Shown: positions 54,275-63,838 of the stretch, piece after piece | How the letters are laid out: each line of letters starts with the position of its first letter | How positions within the stretch are numbered: position 1 is the first letter of the stretch | From: Candidatus Helarchaeota archaeon | GTDB taxonomy: Archaea; Asgardarchaeota; Lokiarchaeia; Helarchaeales; JABXJV01 | Length of the DNA: 64,000 nucleotides | Direction: 5' to 3' | NCBI GenBank assembly: GCA_013375355.1 | Contig: JABXJV010000057.1 | Location: 10,723-74,722 of the forward strand | Translations under genes and position numbers: made by a program | Notes under the pieces: generated by a model | Told to the model about the DNA's origin: nothing | The model's input: the letters and a program-made list of their open reading frames with translations, nothing else | Databases searched by the model: none

Positions 54275-54880
54275 TTAAAATTTTATTCCAAATTTTTCAA
54301 GTTCAGATTTTAAATTTAATTTCGAATCAAATAAAATCGTTTTAATCCCCAATTTTTCAGCTCCTAAGCAAAAACCTTCTATATCATCAATAAATAAACA
54401 TTCTTCAGGAGTTAATTTATATCTTAGAAGTAAAATTTCATATATTTCTTTCTCAGGCTTAATGACATTTTCTCTATATGAAATGACCATTCCATCGAAG
54501 GTTTTAAAGAAATCAAACAAAGAAGAGACATATTCGAAGGCTTCTTTAACAAAGTTGGAGAGAGCATAAGTTTTATATCCGCTCAATTTTAATTTTTTTA
54601 ATATGTCAATAGAATTTTGAATAGGAGCAAATAATTCTTTCCAATTATCAAAAAAATATATTAATAAGTCTTCTTCTTCAGGATATTCTTTTAAAAAGAG
54701 GTCCCTGGCTTCATTAATCGAAATTGTCCCACGATCTAATTTTAACCAAGTTTTGCTACCAGTAACTTTGGACATAAACCCTTTAATCCGGGTTTGATCA
54801 TCTGTAACTTTTGAGAGTAGCTCCTGTGGTCTAAAGCTTAATAATACATTTCCTAAGTCAAATATTATATTTTTGATCAA
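54275..54880 (-). CDS. HAD-superfamily hydrolase
   Basis: 201 residues. Motif I FDLGNVLLSF, motif II ALSNF, motif III lysine in VIKPEKEIY and motif IV LFIDDIEG. In motif I the second Asp of DxD is Gly, as in several YihX and epoxide-hydrolase-type HADs. A cap domain spans about 15-90. Phosphatase on a small sugar or nucleotide is likely but unproven. Divergent from the acyl-CoA synthetase gene. Confidence 0.9.
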   Translation of the reverse strand: MIKNIIFDLGNVLLSFRPQELLSKVTDDQTRIKGFMSKVTGSKTWLKLDRGTISINEARDLFLKEYPEEEDLLIYFFDNWKELFAPIQNSIDILKKLKLSGYKTYALSNFVKEAFEYVSSLFDFFKTFDGMVISYRENVIKPEKEIYEILLLRYKLTPEECLFIDDIEGFCLGAEKLGIKTILFDSKLNLKSELEKFGIKF

Positions 54881-54992
54881 ATTTCTCTTCCTTTATTCCA
54901 GTTATAAAATTCTATTTGTCAAATTTTCAACAATTATTCTTAAATTAGAAAAATGTTCCTTAAAAAACAGATTACTTCTTAAGGTTTCAAAT

Positions 54993-56471
54993 ATGTCCAA
55001 TATTGACCATTTTGAACTACTTTTTAACCCAAAGAATGTCGCTGTTGTAGGTGCCACAGCAAATGAAACTAAAGTTGGGGCAATGGTAGTTACTAATATT
55101 AGAGCTTGTGGATATACCAAAGAAATTTTCTGTGTAAATCCGAGTGAAAAATATAAAACACGAAAAATTTTTGGCTTGAAAGTTTATCAGAATCTCACGA
55201 GTATTCCATCTCAAGTAGATCTCGCCACAATTGTTGTTCCTCCAGATGCAGTTGTTTCTAGTTTAGAAGATTGTGTCGATGCTGGTATTCATGCTGCAGT
55301 AATCATAACTGCTGGTTTTAAAGAAGTGGATGAAGATCGTGAAAAGATACAAGATGACCTCGTGCGAGTTTCAAAAAAAGGAAATATCAAGTTCGTCGGA
55401 CCGAATTCGATGGGAATTTATAGTTCGGCCAATCGCGAATCTCCACTACATGCAGGTATGGGTTTTATGACCCCTGGACCTGGAGACATTAGTATTGCTT
55501 CCCAAAGTGGTTCATTTGGGACGATGCTTTGTAATTATCTTAAAAATATCAGATATTTTATATCCACTGGGAACGAAGCATCGATTCTTATGGAAGATTA
55601 TATTGAATATTTTGGACGAGATCCTGGTACAAAAATTATTTCTATTTTTGTTGAAGGATTGCGGGATGCTAGGAAATTTCATAGAATCGCAAAAGAAATA
55701 GCTTTAAAGAAGCCAATAGTTTTTTTTAAAGCGGGTGTTACAAAGGGGGGTAAAAGGGCAGCTTCATCTCACACAGCATCTATTGGTGGCTCCGAGGAAA
55801 TTTATTCAGGTCTTTTTAAGCAGAATGGAATTCTAAGAGCCGATGAAATGGATGAACTTATTTTTCTTACAAAGGCAGCCAAATTTTTATATCCATATCC
55901 CAAAGGGAATAGGGTTGGAATACTAAGCGGTGGGGGAGGATTTGGTGTATATCTTACAGATTCATGTGAGAAAGGAGGGCTAATTGTACCTCAAGTTACT
56001 GATCCAGATCTTATTAGCCGAATAGGGAAATATTTGCCTTTTTATTGGTCGAGAAATAATCCAATAGACACCGTTGCTACATGGGATTTTAGCGTATTTC
56101 CCAAAATTTTAAAAATTATTTTAGACTATGAGGGATTCGATATTATACTAACGCAATGCATGGCTGGAATGGGCGATTTTTTTGCCAACTATAAGCCCAT
56201 GGACCCTTACGGCATAAAACGAAAAGAAATAATGGTAGAAATGTTCCAGAAATTAGAATCTAAGTTAGCAAAAAAACAGATATCTATCGTGACCTCAAAT
56301 CCTAATAAAACAACTGTATTAATTGCACCAGGATTTTCGCCAGCAAATCCCGTGTTTGACCTTTATGATGACGCACAAGTATTAGTTACATCGAATCCCA
56401 AAGGTACAATAGACATTCTAAGGAAATTGATTGAATATAGAAAATTTCTAGAGAATAATAATGCAATTTAA
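54993..56471 (+). CDS. NDP-forming acyl-CoA synthetase-like protein (alpha-type)
   Basis: 492 residues from ATG 54993; an upstream in-frame ATG at 54873 adds non-conserved residues. NVAVVGATANETKVGAMV is the CoA-binding Rossmann motif, FVGPNSMGIYS and IASQSGSFGTML the ligase part, and SSHTASIGG carries the catalytic His. Such enzymes make ATP or GTP from acyl-CoA (acetate formation) together with a beta subunit; the ATP-grasp part is absent, and no beta gene adjoins. Confidence 0.88.
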   Translation: MSNIDHFELLFNPKNVAVVGATANETKVGAMVVTNIRACGYTKEIFCVNPSEKYKTRKIFGLKVYQNLTSIPSQVDLATIVVPPDAVVSSLEDCVDAGIHAAVIITAGFKEVDEDREKIQDDLVRVSKKGNIKFVGPNSMGIYSSANRESPLHAGMGFMTPGPGDISIASQSGSFGTMLCNYLKNIRYFISTGNEASILMEDYIEYFGRDPGTKIISIFVEGLRDARKFHRIAKEIALKKPIVFFKAGVTKGGKRAASSHTASIGGSEEIYSGLFKQNGILRADEMDELIFLTKAAKFLYPYPKGNRVGILSGGGGFGVYLTDSCEKGGLIVPQVTDPDLISRIGKYLPFYWSRNNPIDTVATWDFSVFPKILKIILDYEGFDIILTQCMAGMGDFFANYKPMDPYGIKRKEIMVEMFQKLESKLAKKQISIVTSNPNKTTVLIAPGFSPANPVFDLYDDAQVLVTSNPKGTIDILRKLIEYRKFLENNNAI

Positions 56472-56495
56472 TAAAATATTAAAAAATATAAATGA

Positions 56496-56720
56496 TTAAA
56501 TAATTCCATAAAACCAAGGAATTACACCAGCAAACATTAAAGCATTAATTACCACACCAACTGCACCGAGAATAAGTCCAATTAATCCTAAATTTTCGTC
56601 GTTTGAGTATGCATAAAAACCCAAGATTATTGCTATAAAACATGGAATGAAGATTGGAAAAACTAGTCCTAACGCTCCCAAAATAATAGCAATAATTGAA
56701 ATTGTTGTTTCTTTCTCCAT
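56496..56720 (-). CDS. small membrane protein, DUF4190-like
   Basis: 74 residues, ATG 56720 eight bases after AGGAGT. Two membrane helices with ILGALGLVFPIF and GLIGLILGAVGVVINAL, the repeated-glycine pattern of DUF4190 proteins. Role unknown. Confidence 0.7.
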   Translation of the reverse strand: MEKETTISIIAIILGALGLVFPIFIPCFIAIILGFYAYSNDENLGLIGLILGAVGVVINALMFAGVIPWFYGII

Positions 56721-56838
56721 TTTATTAACTCCTATATTATTTTTAAAAAACAAATATATATTAATGATTTTAAATTTAGGAATGATCTAAAAAAAAATAA
56801 TGTAAAATCATTGAAATATATTATAAGAGCGAAAATTT

Positions 56839-57942
56839 ATGAATTTAACCTTCTTAATGCCTCTTTCTGCAGCAATAGTTTTATTTATTTTATCAATATT
56901 GATATTGCGAGCTTTTTTAAAAACAAGGTTAATCACTTTGGTATATCTTTTTATACTTCCATTGAGTTTCGGGATTTGGATGATGGGTAGGACTTTTTTA
57001 GCCGCATCTCCCCCTCCCCCCTCTCCTGCTGTTGATCTATTCCAAATTAATCGTCTTTGTTATATCATAGTTCCAATTTTTTTAGCAATGTTTGTTGATT
57101 TAACAGCCAAAGGAAATTACTCTTGGAAAAGCATTATTGCTTCGTTTTATGCAGGGGCTTTAGTTATTGGTGCTTTATTTATCGATAAATATGAGGTTGG
57201 GTATATTTTACACTCTGGTTGGGTTCAAACTAGATTATATCAACCAATCTTCTATATGTTTTTATATGCCTTTTATCTACTATTGGCGATTCCAATCCTT
57301 GAGAAACATCTACTCGTCGCCTATTTTAAGAATAAAGGAGAAAATAAGGAATTATTAAAGAAGATAAATATTGTATTCTTAATTTCTATATTTGGTGTAT
57401 TCATTTTCAATGGATTAAGAACTATGAGGATGATTGATTATCCTTTTATCAACAGTTTAGACACTCTTTTTTTTGGTATAGGATTTGGTTATCTATCTTG
57501 GCAATATTTAAAACGCCCATATCTATTCCATTTAGATTTAATCGACGTTCAGCTTTATGGATTGTACGCTTTTGACAATAATGGACCGTTATTGTATTCT
57601 TACGCATTTCAACCGAAAGGAGTAAAAGAAGAAGATAAAGAATTAGTTGCAAGTGCATTAGCGGGAATTGATGGTCTTTTTAAGGAAATTCTATCCGGTG
57701 ACCAGCCATTAACGGAAGTTAGACAAAAATCTAATCTTATAATTCTGGAGAGAGGAAAGGGCATCACCTGCGGACTCGTAACTAATATGTCTACTTTAAT
57801 GACACGCAATTGGTTATATCAATTTCGAATTGATTTTGAAAAGGAATTTAGCGAGTCTCTGAAAAAATATTTCGAATTTAAAATAGTTGAATTTGAAAAC
57901 AAACCAGATAAGTTAATAAAAAGAATATTTTTCTATCAATAA
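56839..57942 (+). CDS. seven-helix membrane protein with cytosolic longin/roadblock-like domain
   Basis: 367 residues. Residues 1-235 have seven membrane helices, like the 7TM region found at the N-terminus of some sensor kinases. From about 240 a soluble domain reads YGLYAFDNNGPLLYSYAF, then LVASALAGIDGLFKEIL, LIILERGKGITCGLV and a final helix. Strand-strand-helix-strand order and GPLLYS resemble longin or roadblock-type domains that bind small GTPases. The similar block in the protein at 61181 supports this. I infer a receptor that could recruit a GTPase to the membrane. Confidence 0.72.
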   Translation: MNLTFLMPLSAAIVLFILSILILRAFLKTRLITLVYLFILPLSFGIWMMGRTFLAASPPPPSPAVDLFQINRLCYIIVPIFLAMFVDLTAKGNYSWKSIIASFYAGALVIGALFIDKYEVGYILHSGWVQTRLYQPIFYMFLYAFYLLLAIPILEKHLLVAYFKNKGENKELLKKINIVFLISIFGVFIFNGLRTMRMIDYPFINSLDTLFFGIGFGYLSWQYLKRPYLFHLDLIDVQLYGLYAFDNNGPLLYSYAFQPKGVKEEDKELVASALAGIDGLFKEILSGDQPLTEVRQKSNLIILERGKGITCGLVTNMSTLMTRNWLYQFRIDFEKEFSESLKKYFEFKIVEFENKPDKLIKRIFFYQ

Positions 57943-57958
57943 CCTAAAAAATATTAAT

Positions 57959-58888
57959 TTACTTTTCATTTACTATTGTCAGTCTATCTTCAACTTTAAT
58001 TATTTTTCCCTCTTGTTTTAATTTATTTAAATGTTGGTAAATTTGATTTTTTTCTCCATAATCTTGCCATAATCTATCTGCAAGGTTTGTTGATCGATTT
58101 TTTACTGTAATGTGGAGTTTTACTAATTTTTCAATCGTATTATGTCCATTTTTAATTAAATCAAGGATTTTTTTATCTCTATCTAAAAGTTGAGAAAGTC
58201 TTTTTTCATATCTTTCTTTAATCCCTTCTTCTACAGGATCAAGATGTCCAGATAAGACCATTTTTAGATCTAAAGAAATCAATCTTTGATATGTTTTAAT
58301 ATAATCTATTAAACTTGCTCTAGCATTACCATACCAAAGGCTTTCAAAACCCATATCACCTGCAAATAGAATTTTTTCATCCAATAAAAAGCAGCAATGT
58401 CCTAGAGTATGACCTGGTGAAAAAATTACTTTTAATTTATGATTCCCCAAATCAAATATTTCATTATCAGTTATGGTCTTATCTACTTTACATCCTCCCT
58501 CATAATTCCACCATTTCAAACGTTGCTTCCAATATTCCTCATATTCATAAGCAAAACTCCCTACTTGTTTTCTTATTCCTTCAAATGATTCAACTGGTGC
58601 TCTATCTTCCTCATGAATCATTAATTTGGCATTAGTATGAGACTTTAAGAATTTATTCTTCCCACTATGGTCTAAATGACAATGAGTATTTAAGATTATA
58701 TCAATTTTATTAAGGTCTATTTTATTTTTCTCGAAAAATCTTAAAATTTCTTTTTTTGAGGCTGCAAACCCAGTATCAATTAATACTGTAGATTTATCAC
58801 CAAAAATTAGATAATTATTCATAGAAATAAATCTAAGTTTTGTTTCAATTATATAAACAGATTCATTAATTTTCTTTAATTGAAGCAT
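57959..58888 (-). CDS. metallo-beta-lactamase-fold hydrolase
   Basis: 309 residues. NTHCHLDHSG gives HxHxDH; later FSPGHTLGH and FAGDMGF and LSGHLDP supply the other metal ligands. After about 230 a winged-helix-like tail (DKKILDLIKNGHNTIEKL) follows, as in LACTB2-like hydrolases. Last of a four-gene operon; its ATG adjoins the stop of the upstream gene (TAAATG). Probably a thioesterase or similar hydrolase. Confidence 0.9.
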   Translation of the reverse strand: MLQLKKINESVYIIETKLRFISMNNYLIFGDKSTVLIDTGFAASKKEILRFFEKNKIDLNKIDIILNTHCHLDHSGKNKFLKSHTNAKLMIHEEDRAPVESFEGIRKQVGSFAYEYEEYWKQRLKWWNYEGGCKVDKTITDNEIFDLGNHKLKVIFSPGHTLGHCCFLLDEKILFAGDMGFESLWYGNARASLIDYIKTYQRLISLDLKMVLSGHLDPVEEGIKERYEKRLSQLLDRDKKILDLIKNGHNTIEKLVKLHITVKNRSTNLADRLWQDYGEKNQIYQHLNKLKQEGKIIKVEDRLTIVNEK

Positions 58889-59341
58889 TTATTTTCCTCT
58901 TTGAGCAAGATCGATGGCTTTTTTCTTGAAAGCTTTGCTTCTTTCGTTTTCATCCATTTCTTGAGCATATTTTGCAGCAAGATTATAAAATTTACTTGCA
59001 TCCACCCACCGATTTTCACTTATAGCTACTTCAGCTATTTCTAAAGCTTTATTTATTTGAATTTCTAGTTTTCCAATATTTTTTGCAGCTTTAAGACGCT
59101 GTTTTTCAATTTTTACTTTGTTCCTTATTCGTGATTCTCGATTTTTTAATTCATTTGCTTTATTAATCAATTCTCTTGCTAATTCTAAGTCCCCAATATC
59201 TTTTGATAAATTACTCGCTAATTTATAAAATCTAGCCGCATCTAAAAGCCTAAATTCATCTTCTGCCAATTTAGCCTCATCTAGAACCTTTTTTCTTTCA
59301 GCTTCTAAGGCAGATTTCTGGTCTTTCTTTTTTTTACCCAT
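58889..59341 (-). CDS. small helical, charged protein
   Basis: 150 residues of helices with TPR-like pairs (LLDAARFYKLASNLSKDIG; WVDASKFYNLAAKYAQEMD), very rich in Lys and Glu. Two copies of the ARFYKLA phrase suggest a duplicated helical hairpin. Lies between a VOC gene (7-base gap) and the MBL gene (none). Resembles the protein at 44276-44884. Binding role presumed. Confidence 0.7.
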   Translation of the reverse strand: MGKKKKDQKSALEAERKKVLDEAKLAEDEFRLLDAARFYKLASNLSKDIGDLELARELINKANELKNRESRIRNKVKIEKQRLKAAKNIGKLEIQINKALEIAEVAISENRWVDASKFYNLAAKYAQEMDENERSKAFKKKAIDLAQRGK

Positions 59342-59348
59342 TCTATCT

Positions 59349-59789
59349 TCAAGTTTTTTTAACTTTTACTTGTAATAATTCTAAAACATAACCTAAAGTA
59401 TCTGTCGTATCAAAATATGCGATCTTAAGTCCTGCTACGATCCCATTAAATAATTGTTTTATACCCTTTGCTTCCAATTCTTTTATTGCCTCTTCAATGT
59501 CCTCGACATATAAACCTATATGATGAATTCCACCAGCAGGATTTTTTTCTAAGAAATCGTCATAAACAGCTTTTCCTTCAAGTTTTTGCATAATTTCTAT
59601 CTGCATTTCACCAATGGAGGCAAAAGCTAATCTTTCTTTAATTGGATCTATTTTTTCTTTATAGATATTTTTTCTAGTCTTTACATCGATCGTATTCATT
59701 TCAGACAATCCAAAAATATTTTTGAACTGCTCGACTTTTTCAGAAATGTCTTTAAATATTACTCCAATATGCCTAATTTCACCTTTCAT
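59349..59789 (-). CDS. VOC-family protein (glyoxalase/methylmalonyl-CoA epimerase-like)
   Basis: 146 residues. IRHIGVIFKDISEKVEQF at the start and GGIHHIGLYVEDIEEAIKEL in the middle carry the paired beta-alpha-beta units and the metal His; a Glu in QIEIMQK and LGYVLELL complete the site. Methylmalonyl-CoA epimerases look like this, but lactoylglutathione lyase-type roles remain possible. ATG 59789, ten bases after AAGGAG. The next gene upstream is a paralogue with a nearly identical leader. Confidence 0.88.
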   Translation of the reverse strand: MKGEIRHIGVIFKDISEKVEQFKNIFGLSEMNTIDVKTRKNIYKEKIDPIKERLAFASIGEMQIEIMQKLEGKAVYDDFLEKNPAGGIHHIGLYVEDIEEAIKELEAKGIKQLFNGIVAGLKIAYFDTTDTLGYVLELLQVKVKKT

Positions 59790-59813
59790 TTAACACACAC
59801 TCCTTATCTTTTT

Positions 59814-60254
59814 TTAAGTTTTTTTACCTTTAACCTCAATTAATTCTATTACATAACCAAGCAAGTCAGTTGTATCAAAATAAGCAAATCTTATTCCAAC
59901 AACGATCCCATTCCAAATTTGTTTAATACCTTTTGATTCCAATTCCTTGACTTTTTCTTCAAATTTATCGGTATAGATTCCTAAATGGTGAATTCCCCTT
60001 CCACCTTTCTCTAGAAATGAATCATAAGCTGTTTTACCTTCAAGAGGTTGAATAAATTCCACTTGTGTATTGCCAATCATTGTTAAAGCAAAACGTAATT
60101 TGATAGGGTTTTCTAATTTTTCTTTATGCATATTTTTTCTAATTTTAGCATCGAGTATGTCAAGGGTTTCTAGTCCAAAAACCTTTTTGAAATTTTCAAC
60201 AGGTTCGGAAATGTCTTTATACACTAGTCCTATTTGCCTTATTTCACCAATCAT
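59814..60254 (-). CDS. VOC-family protein, paralogue
   Basis: 146 residues from ATG 60254, ten bases after AAGGAG; GTG 60263 is an alternative. IRQIGLVYKDISEPVENF, RGIHHLGIYTDKFEEKV and LLGYVIELIE match the downstream copy, from which it differs at about a third of positions. The leader AAGGAGTGTGTATTTA is shared too, so the duplication covered the 5' untranslated part. First gene of the VOC-VOC-helical-MBL operon. May form heterodimers with its paralogue. Confidence 0.88.
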   Translation of the reverse strand: MIGEIRQIGLVYKDISEPVENFKKVFGLETLDILDAKIRKNMHKEKLENPIKLRFALTMIGNTQVEFIQPLEGKTAYDSFLEKGGRGIHHLGIYTDKFEEKVKELESKGIKQIWNGIVVGIRFAYFDTTDLLGYVIELIEVKGKKT

Positions 60255-60447
60255 TAAATACACACTCCTTTTTTCATTATTAATCGGTATATGATAAATA
60301 TTATATCAATAATTATTGACCAATAAACAAATATTAATTGAGCTTTGCATTTTTTCATTTCTCTTAATTTGGATTAAAAAAATTAATATATAAACTATCA
60401 AAACTTAAGTCATTATTATATTTTATTACATATCGGAGAAAACAGAT

Positions 60448-61092
60448 TTGAGTTCTGAAAAATTGAATAAATTGAAAGAATCTGTAATTAATTTCGAAGA
60501 TGAATCAGCAGATTTAACTGAAAAATTACTTAATGAGGGTGTATCAACCAAAGATGTATTGAGTGTTGTTTCCGATGCTCTCCAAATAGTGGGTCAAAAA
60601 TATGAATCTCATGAATATTTTTTATCTGAGCTAATGCTTTGTGGTGATGTTGCTAAACGATGTATTGAAAAAGCTCTCCCCAAAATACAACAAGAAAAAA
60701 TAGAAATGGCAGGAACTATTGTATTTGGGACGGTTAAAGGTGATATTCATGATATTGGAAAGACAATTGTTTCCTCATTTCTAATTGGTGCAGGGTTTTT
60801 AGTTCATGATATTGGAGTGGAAGTAAATGATAAAACATTCGTAAAACAGGCTAAAGAAAAAAATGCAGATATTATAGCAATATCAGCTTTATTGAGCACA
60901 ACCATGTTATATATGCCTGAAGTTATTAAAGCATTGAAAAACGCAGGTATTAAAGCAAAAACAATAGTCGGGGGTCGACCAGTTTCAGAAAAATTTGCCA
61001 AAGAAATTGGCGCTGACGGCTATGCAAAGAACCCGACGGAAGCTATTGAGGTTTGTAGAAGGTTTATGGAAGAAATACAAGAAACAAAGTAA
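60448..61092 (+). CDS. corrinoid-binding methyltransfer protein (MtbC/MttC-like)
   Basis: 214 residues, TTG start nine bases after GGAG. Helical cap to about 90, then the B12 domain: GTVKGDIHDIGKTIV contains DxHxxG, whose His binds cobalt, followed by IIAISALLSTTM and IVGGRPVS. Such proteins carry a methyl group between a substrate methyltransferase and a second methyltransferase. No MttB-like partner gene is near, so the substrate is unknown. Confidence 0.92.
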   Translation: MSSEKLNKLKESVINFEDESADLTEKLLNEGVSTKDVLSVVSDALQIVGQKYESHEYFLSELMLCGDVAKRCIEKALPKIQQEKIEMAGTIVFGTVKGDIHDIGKTIVSSFLIGAGFLVHDIGVEVNDKTFVKQAKEKNADIIAISALLSTTMLYMPEVIKALKNAGIKAKTIVGGRPVSEKFAKEIGADGYAKNPTEAIEVCRRFMEEIQETK

Positions 61093-61180
61093 ATTCTTTT
61101 TATATAATTTATGTAAATATTAAGATTTTTTCTAATATTTCAACATTTATTTAATAAATATTTAAAAATAATTCATTAAT

Positions 61181-63427
61181 TTAATCTTTTTTTATGGCTT
61201 CTCCTATGAGGTCTCCTCCACAATCCTTACATGGAATTATGAAGCCCATGTTAATTTTTTGTAAATCTTTTTTTGAAATTCTTGCACCACATATTGAGCA
61301 ACGTAACTCACTTAATTCACCAATTTCTTCTTCTGCTTGAATTTTAGGAGCTGTAAAAAGGGGTTTGGGAGTAATTACTTGAATTTTTTTAGGAGTTATT
61401 GTTGTTTCGGCTTTAGATGGAAAAGATACCACTTTTAAAGTCCCTGGAGTATCTTCGGCAAGTTTCTCTTCTAGTTTTGGTTCTTCCAATTCGGTTTTAG
61501 GAGGTTGCAATGTACTTGTTAATTCTTTTTCTGTCGGTGGATAAATTTTAATGACAGGCATGATATTTAAGAGAATTTCAGAAGCTTGATTGAACACCGA
61601 CATTTTGCCGCTCCAATTTATAATTTCTGTGATAAATTTTTCCTCAAATTGACCTACAAATTGTTTAAGTTTATCACTTAGGAATTCAGTACCTTTTCCA
61701 TGCGATAATAAAGCAGCTCTAATATATTCTCCATCCTCAAGGTTGATTTCGAAATCTTCATATGTTAATTTTTTCATCATGGTTTCTTTTTTATCTAATG
61801 ACAATTCAGTTCCGAAGCTAGAAATGGCACTTAAAAAACCACTTACAAGAAATGGATCAAGCTCTTCATCAGATCCTAATTTTCCCCTATAAAATGTAAC
61901 CCCAGTGTGTTTCTGAACGACAAGTAAATATCGAAGTATCCTCATTGAATATTTTTGTTCAATTTCATCAATATCCCTATAGAGTGCATTTAACCCTTCT
62001 TGAATTGAGCCCAATTTTGCATATTCAGAAAAAGAATCTTGATAAATTTTGGCGTTTGTCTGAATGATAGATTTACTTTCTTTAAGCCACTGAATTATTT
62101 CATATTCTAAAGCTGAAGCAAGCCTTTTATCGATAATTTGTTCTACATCAAATTTTTTAGATAATGTATTAATCCATAACTCGATCCTTTGGGACATATT
62201 AGAATCAGGAACACTTTTTTGCATTTTTGGTTGAATATCTTTTAGGAATGCGATTATATCACTGATTAATGGTTTAATTTCACAAAGAGTAGCTAATTGT
62301 ATTGATTTCTTACAAAGATCAAATGAATCTAAAATTTTAAAGCCAATTTGTTCTACAGTGCCCCCAATTTTTTGAGCACTTTCAATTGCTAACTTTATAT
62401 TATTCTTAATATAAGCCAATAATCCTGTACTTTGTTTGATATCTTCAGAATATACCTCAATATTTATTTTATTTTCTCGAATAAAAGCTGAAATAATTAA
62501 TTCTTGTTCCGTAACTTTGGCCAGACCTGACCATTCGGATAAAAATTTTTCAGGATCGTTAAAAATTTCAGTAACATCTAGAGCTGAAATTTGTTCTCTT
62601 ATTATTTTATATGCCTGTTTAGCCGAAAGTAAAAATTCAATAGCCCAAGAACTTTTTTGTAATTTCACTTTAAGATTTTCAATCTTTTCTCTAGCTATTC
62701 TTTCAGGTTGAACTAATGGACATTTGATCTGTATTTCCTTTGGTTCTATTGTAGCTGAACAAGGTTGTCCTTGAAAATCAATATATGATACAGTCCCATA
62801 AAGGCTTGATTTTCCACAATCCAAGGGAGTTAAGATAAAATCAATGCCTCGAGATTCACCAGGTTTTAAAAAATTTAATGATTTTACACGTTCTTCTGTT
62901 GAAAATTGTGTTGTTGGGTTAATGACAACATTAATATCCGAAATTAATTTATCTGATGTATTATCTACAACAACTTTGAAGCGAACATCGCCTCCAATAT
63001 AATCAAATTCTCTTTTTACTAATAGTCTGGCGTGCCCTATTTTTAGTGGTTTGGGAGGAGGAGTTATATGAGCTATATCTGGCAACGGAGCCATGCTACT
63101 TGGTTTCGGCATCGGGGTGATTTCATCAGAAATGACTTTTTTGGCTTTTATTTTTATTGGTTTAACAGGAGCTTCTAATTTGGGTTTTACTTCTAACTCT
63201 TCAATTTTTTGAGGGGTTGATATTGGGGCTTCTTTTTTTTGAGTAATTTCCATATCCTTCTCGATTTTTTCTAAATCTTCCAAAGTATCTTCGATATCCT
63301 TTTCAGAAGCTTCTTCAATTGAGACTCCAAATAGATCTTCAAATAGTTCTTCTTCTTTTTTAAGTCTTTTTTGAAGTTCTTCTTCTCCTTCCTCTTCGGA
63401 CGACTCTTTCTTCTTTTTCTCGGACAT
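61181..63427 (-). CDS. large Asgard protein with Ig/appendage-like, longin-like and zinc-ribbon domains
   Basis: 748 residues. Residues 1-60 acidic coiled coil; 60-125 Pro/Lys-rich linker; about 125-245 a beta-sandwich (LLVKREFDYIGGDVRFKVV; FLKPGESRGIDFIL; TVSYIDFQGQPC) reminiscent of the Ig-like half of coat-protein appendage domains; 250-520 long helices; 520-650 a longin-like block (LLVVQKHTGVTFYRGKLG; FLVSGFLSAISSFGTEL; FVGQFEEKFITEI); another Pro linker; zinc ribbon CSICGAR and CKDCGG at the end. No enzymatic motif. The mix suggests a scaffold on membranes or with small GTPases. ATG 63427. Single gene. Confidence 0.72.
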   Translation of the reverse strand: MSEKKKKESSEEEGEEELQKRLKKEEELFEDLFGVSIEEASEKDIEDTLEDLEKIEKDMEITQKKEAPISTPQKIEELEVKPKLEAPVKPIKIKAKKVISDEITPMPKPSSMAPLPDIAHITPPPKPLKIGHARLLVKREFDYIGGDVRFKVVVDNTSDKLISDINVVINPTTQFSTEERVKSLNFLKPGESRGIDFILTPLDCGKSSLYGTVSYIDFQGQPCSATIEPKEIQIKCPLVQPERIAREKIENLKVKLQKSSWAIEFLLSAKQAYKIIREQISALDVTEIFNDPEKFLSEWSGLAKVTEQELIISAFIRENKINIEVYSEDIKQSTGLLAYIKNNIKLAIESAQKIGGTVEQIGFKILDSFDLCKKSIQLATLCEIKPLISDIIAFLKDIQPKMQKSVPDSNMSQRIELWINTLSKKFDVEQIIDKRLASALEYEIIQWLKESKSIIQTNAKIYQDSFSEYAKLGSIQEGLNALYRDIDEIEQKYSMRILRYLLVVQKHTGVTFYRGKLGSDEELDPFLVSGFLSAISSFGTELSLDKKETMMKKLTYEDFEINLEDGEYIRAALLSHGKGTEFLSDKLKQFVGQFEEKFITEIINWSGKMSVFNQASEILLNIMPVIKIYPPTEKELTSTLQPPKTELEEPKLEEKLAEDTPGTLKVVSFPSKAETTITPKKIQVITPKPLFTAPKIQAEEEIGELSELRCSICGARISKKDLQKINMGFIIPCKDCGGDLIGEAIKKD

Positions 63428-63838
63428 TTTACTCGTTAAAAATTTTATTGCTTATAAAATACAATACATCCTTCTTTTAATAATTATAAAATACTATATT
63501 TATCTTAACTCAAAAAATTCTTGCACGTTTAGATTAATTAGTTAAAAGACGAGATAGCATAATCCAACTCCGTTATTTTATCAAATTAAAATTAATATCG
63601 GCTTAATTTTATTATTTTTTTAAGAATATTTATCCCTATTAGCAAAGGCTGTAAATGTTCGAGCAATTCTATTACTTATCTAAATAACTTACTTATTGAT
63701 TGGTCATTTTGCTTCAGTTTATCAATTGAAATATTGATAATATAAAAAGGTTAAAATTCAATGAGATTAATATATTAGATATAACATCTAAAATATTAAA
63801 AAAATCGTCCCTTTTAAGGGAAATAGAGGGTTAAAAAA
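63428..63838. other. gene-free region
   Basis: 411 AT-rich bases between divergent genes. TATAAAAAGG at about 63741 is TATA-like, 95 bases upstream of the next start. A 5-bp hairpin CCCTT-TT-AAGGG lies at 63809-63820. Nothing else found. Confidence 0.4.

Noticed and set aside
63809..63820. Hairpin CCCTT-TT-AAGGG as a terminator or riboswitch part
   Set aside because: Five pairs with a two-base loop and no further structure; too weak.
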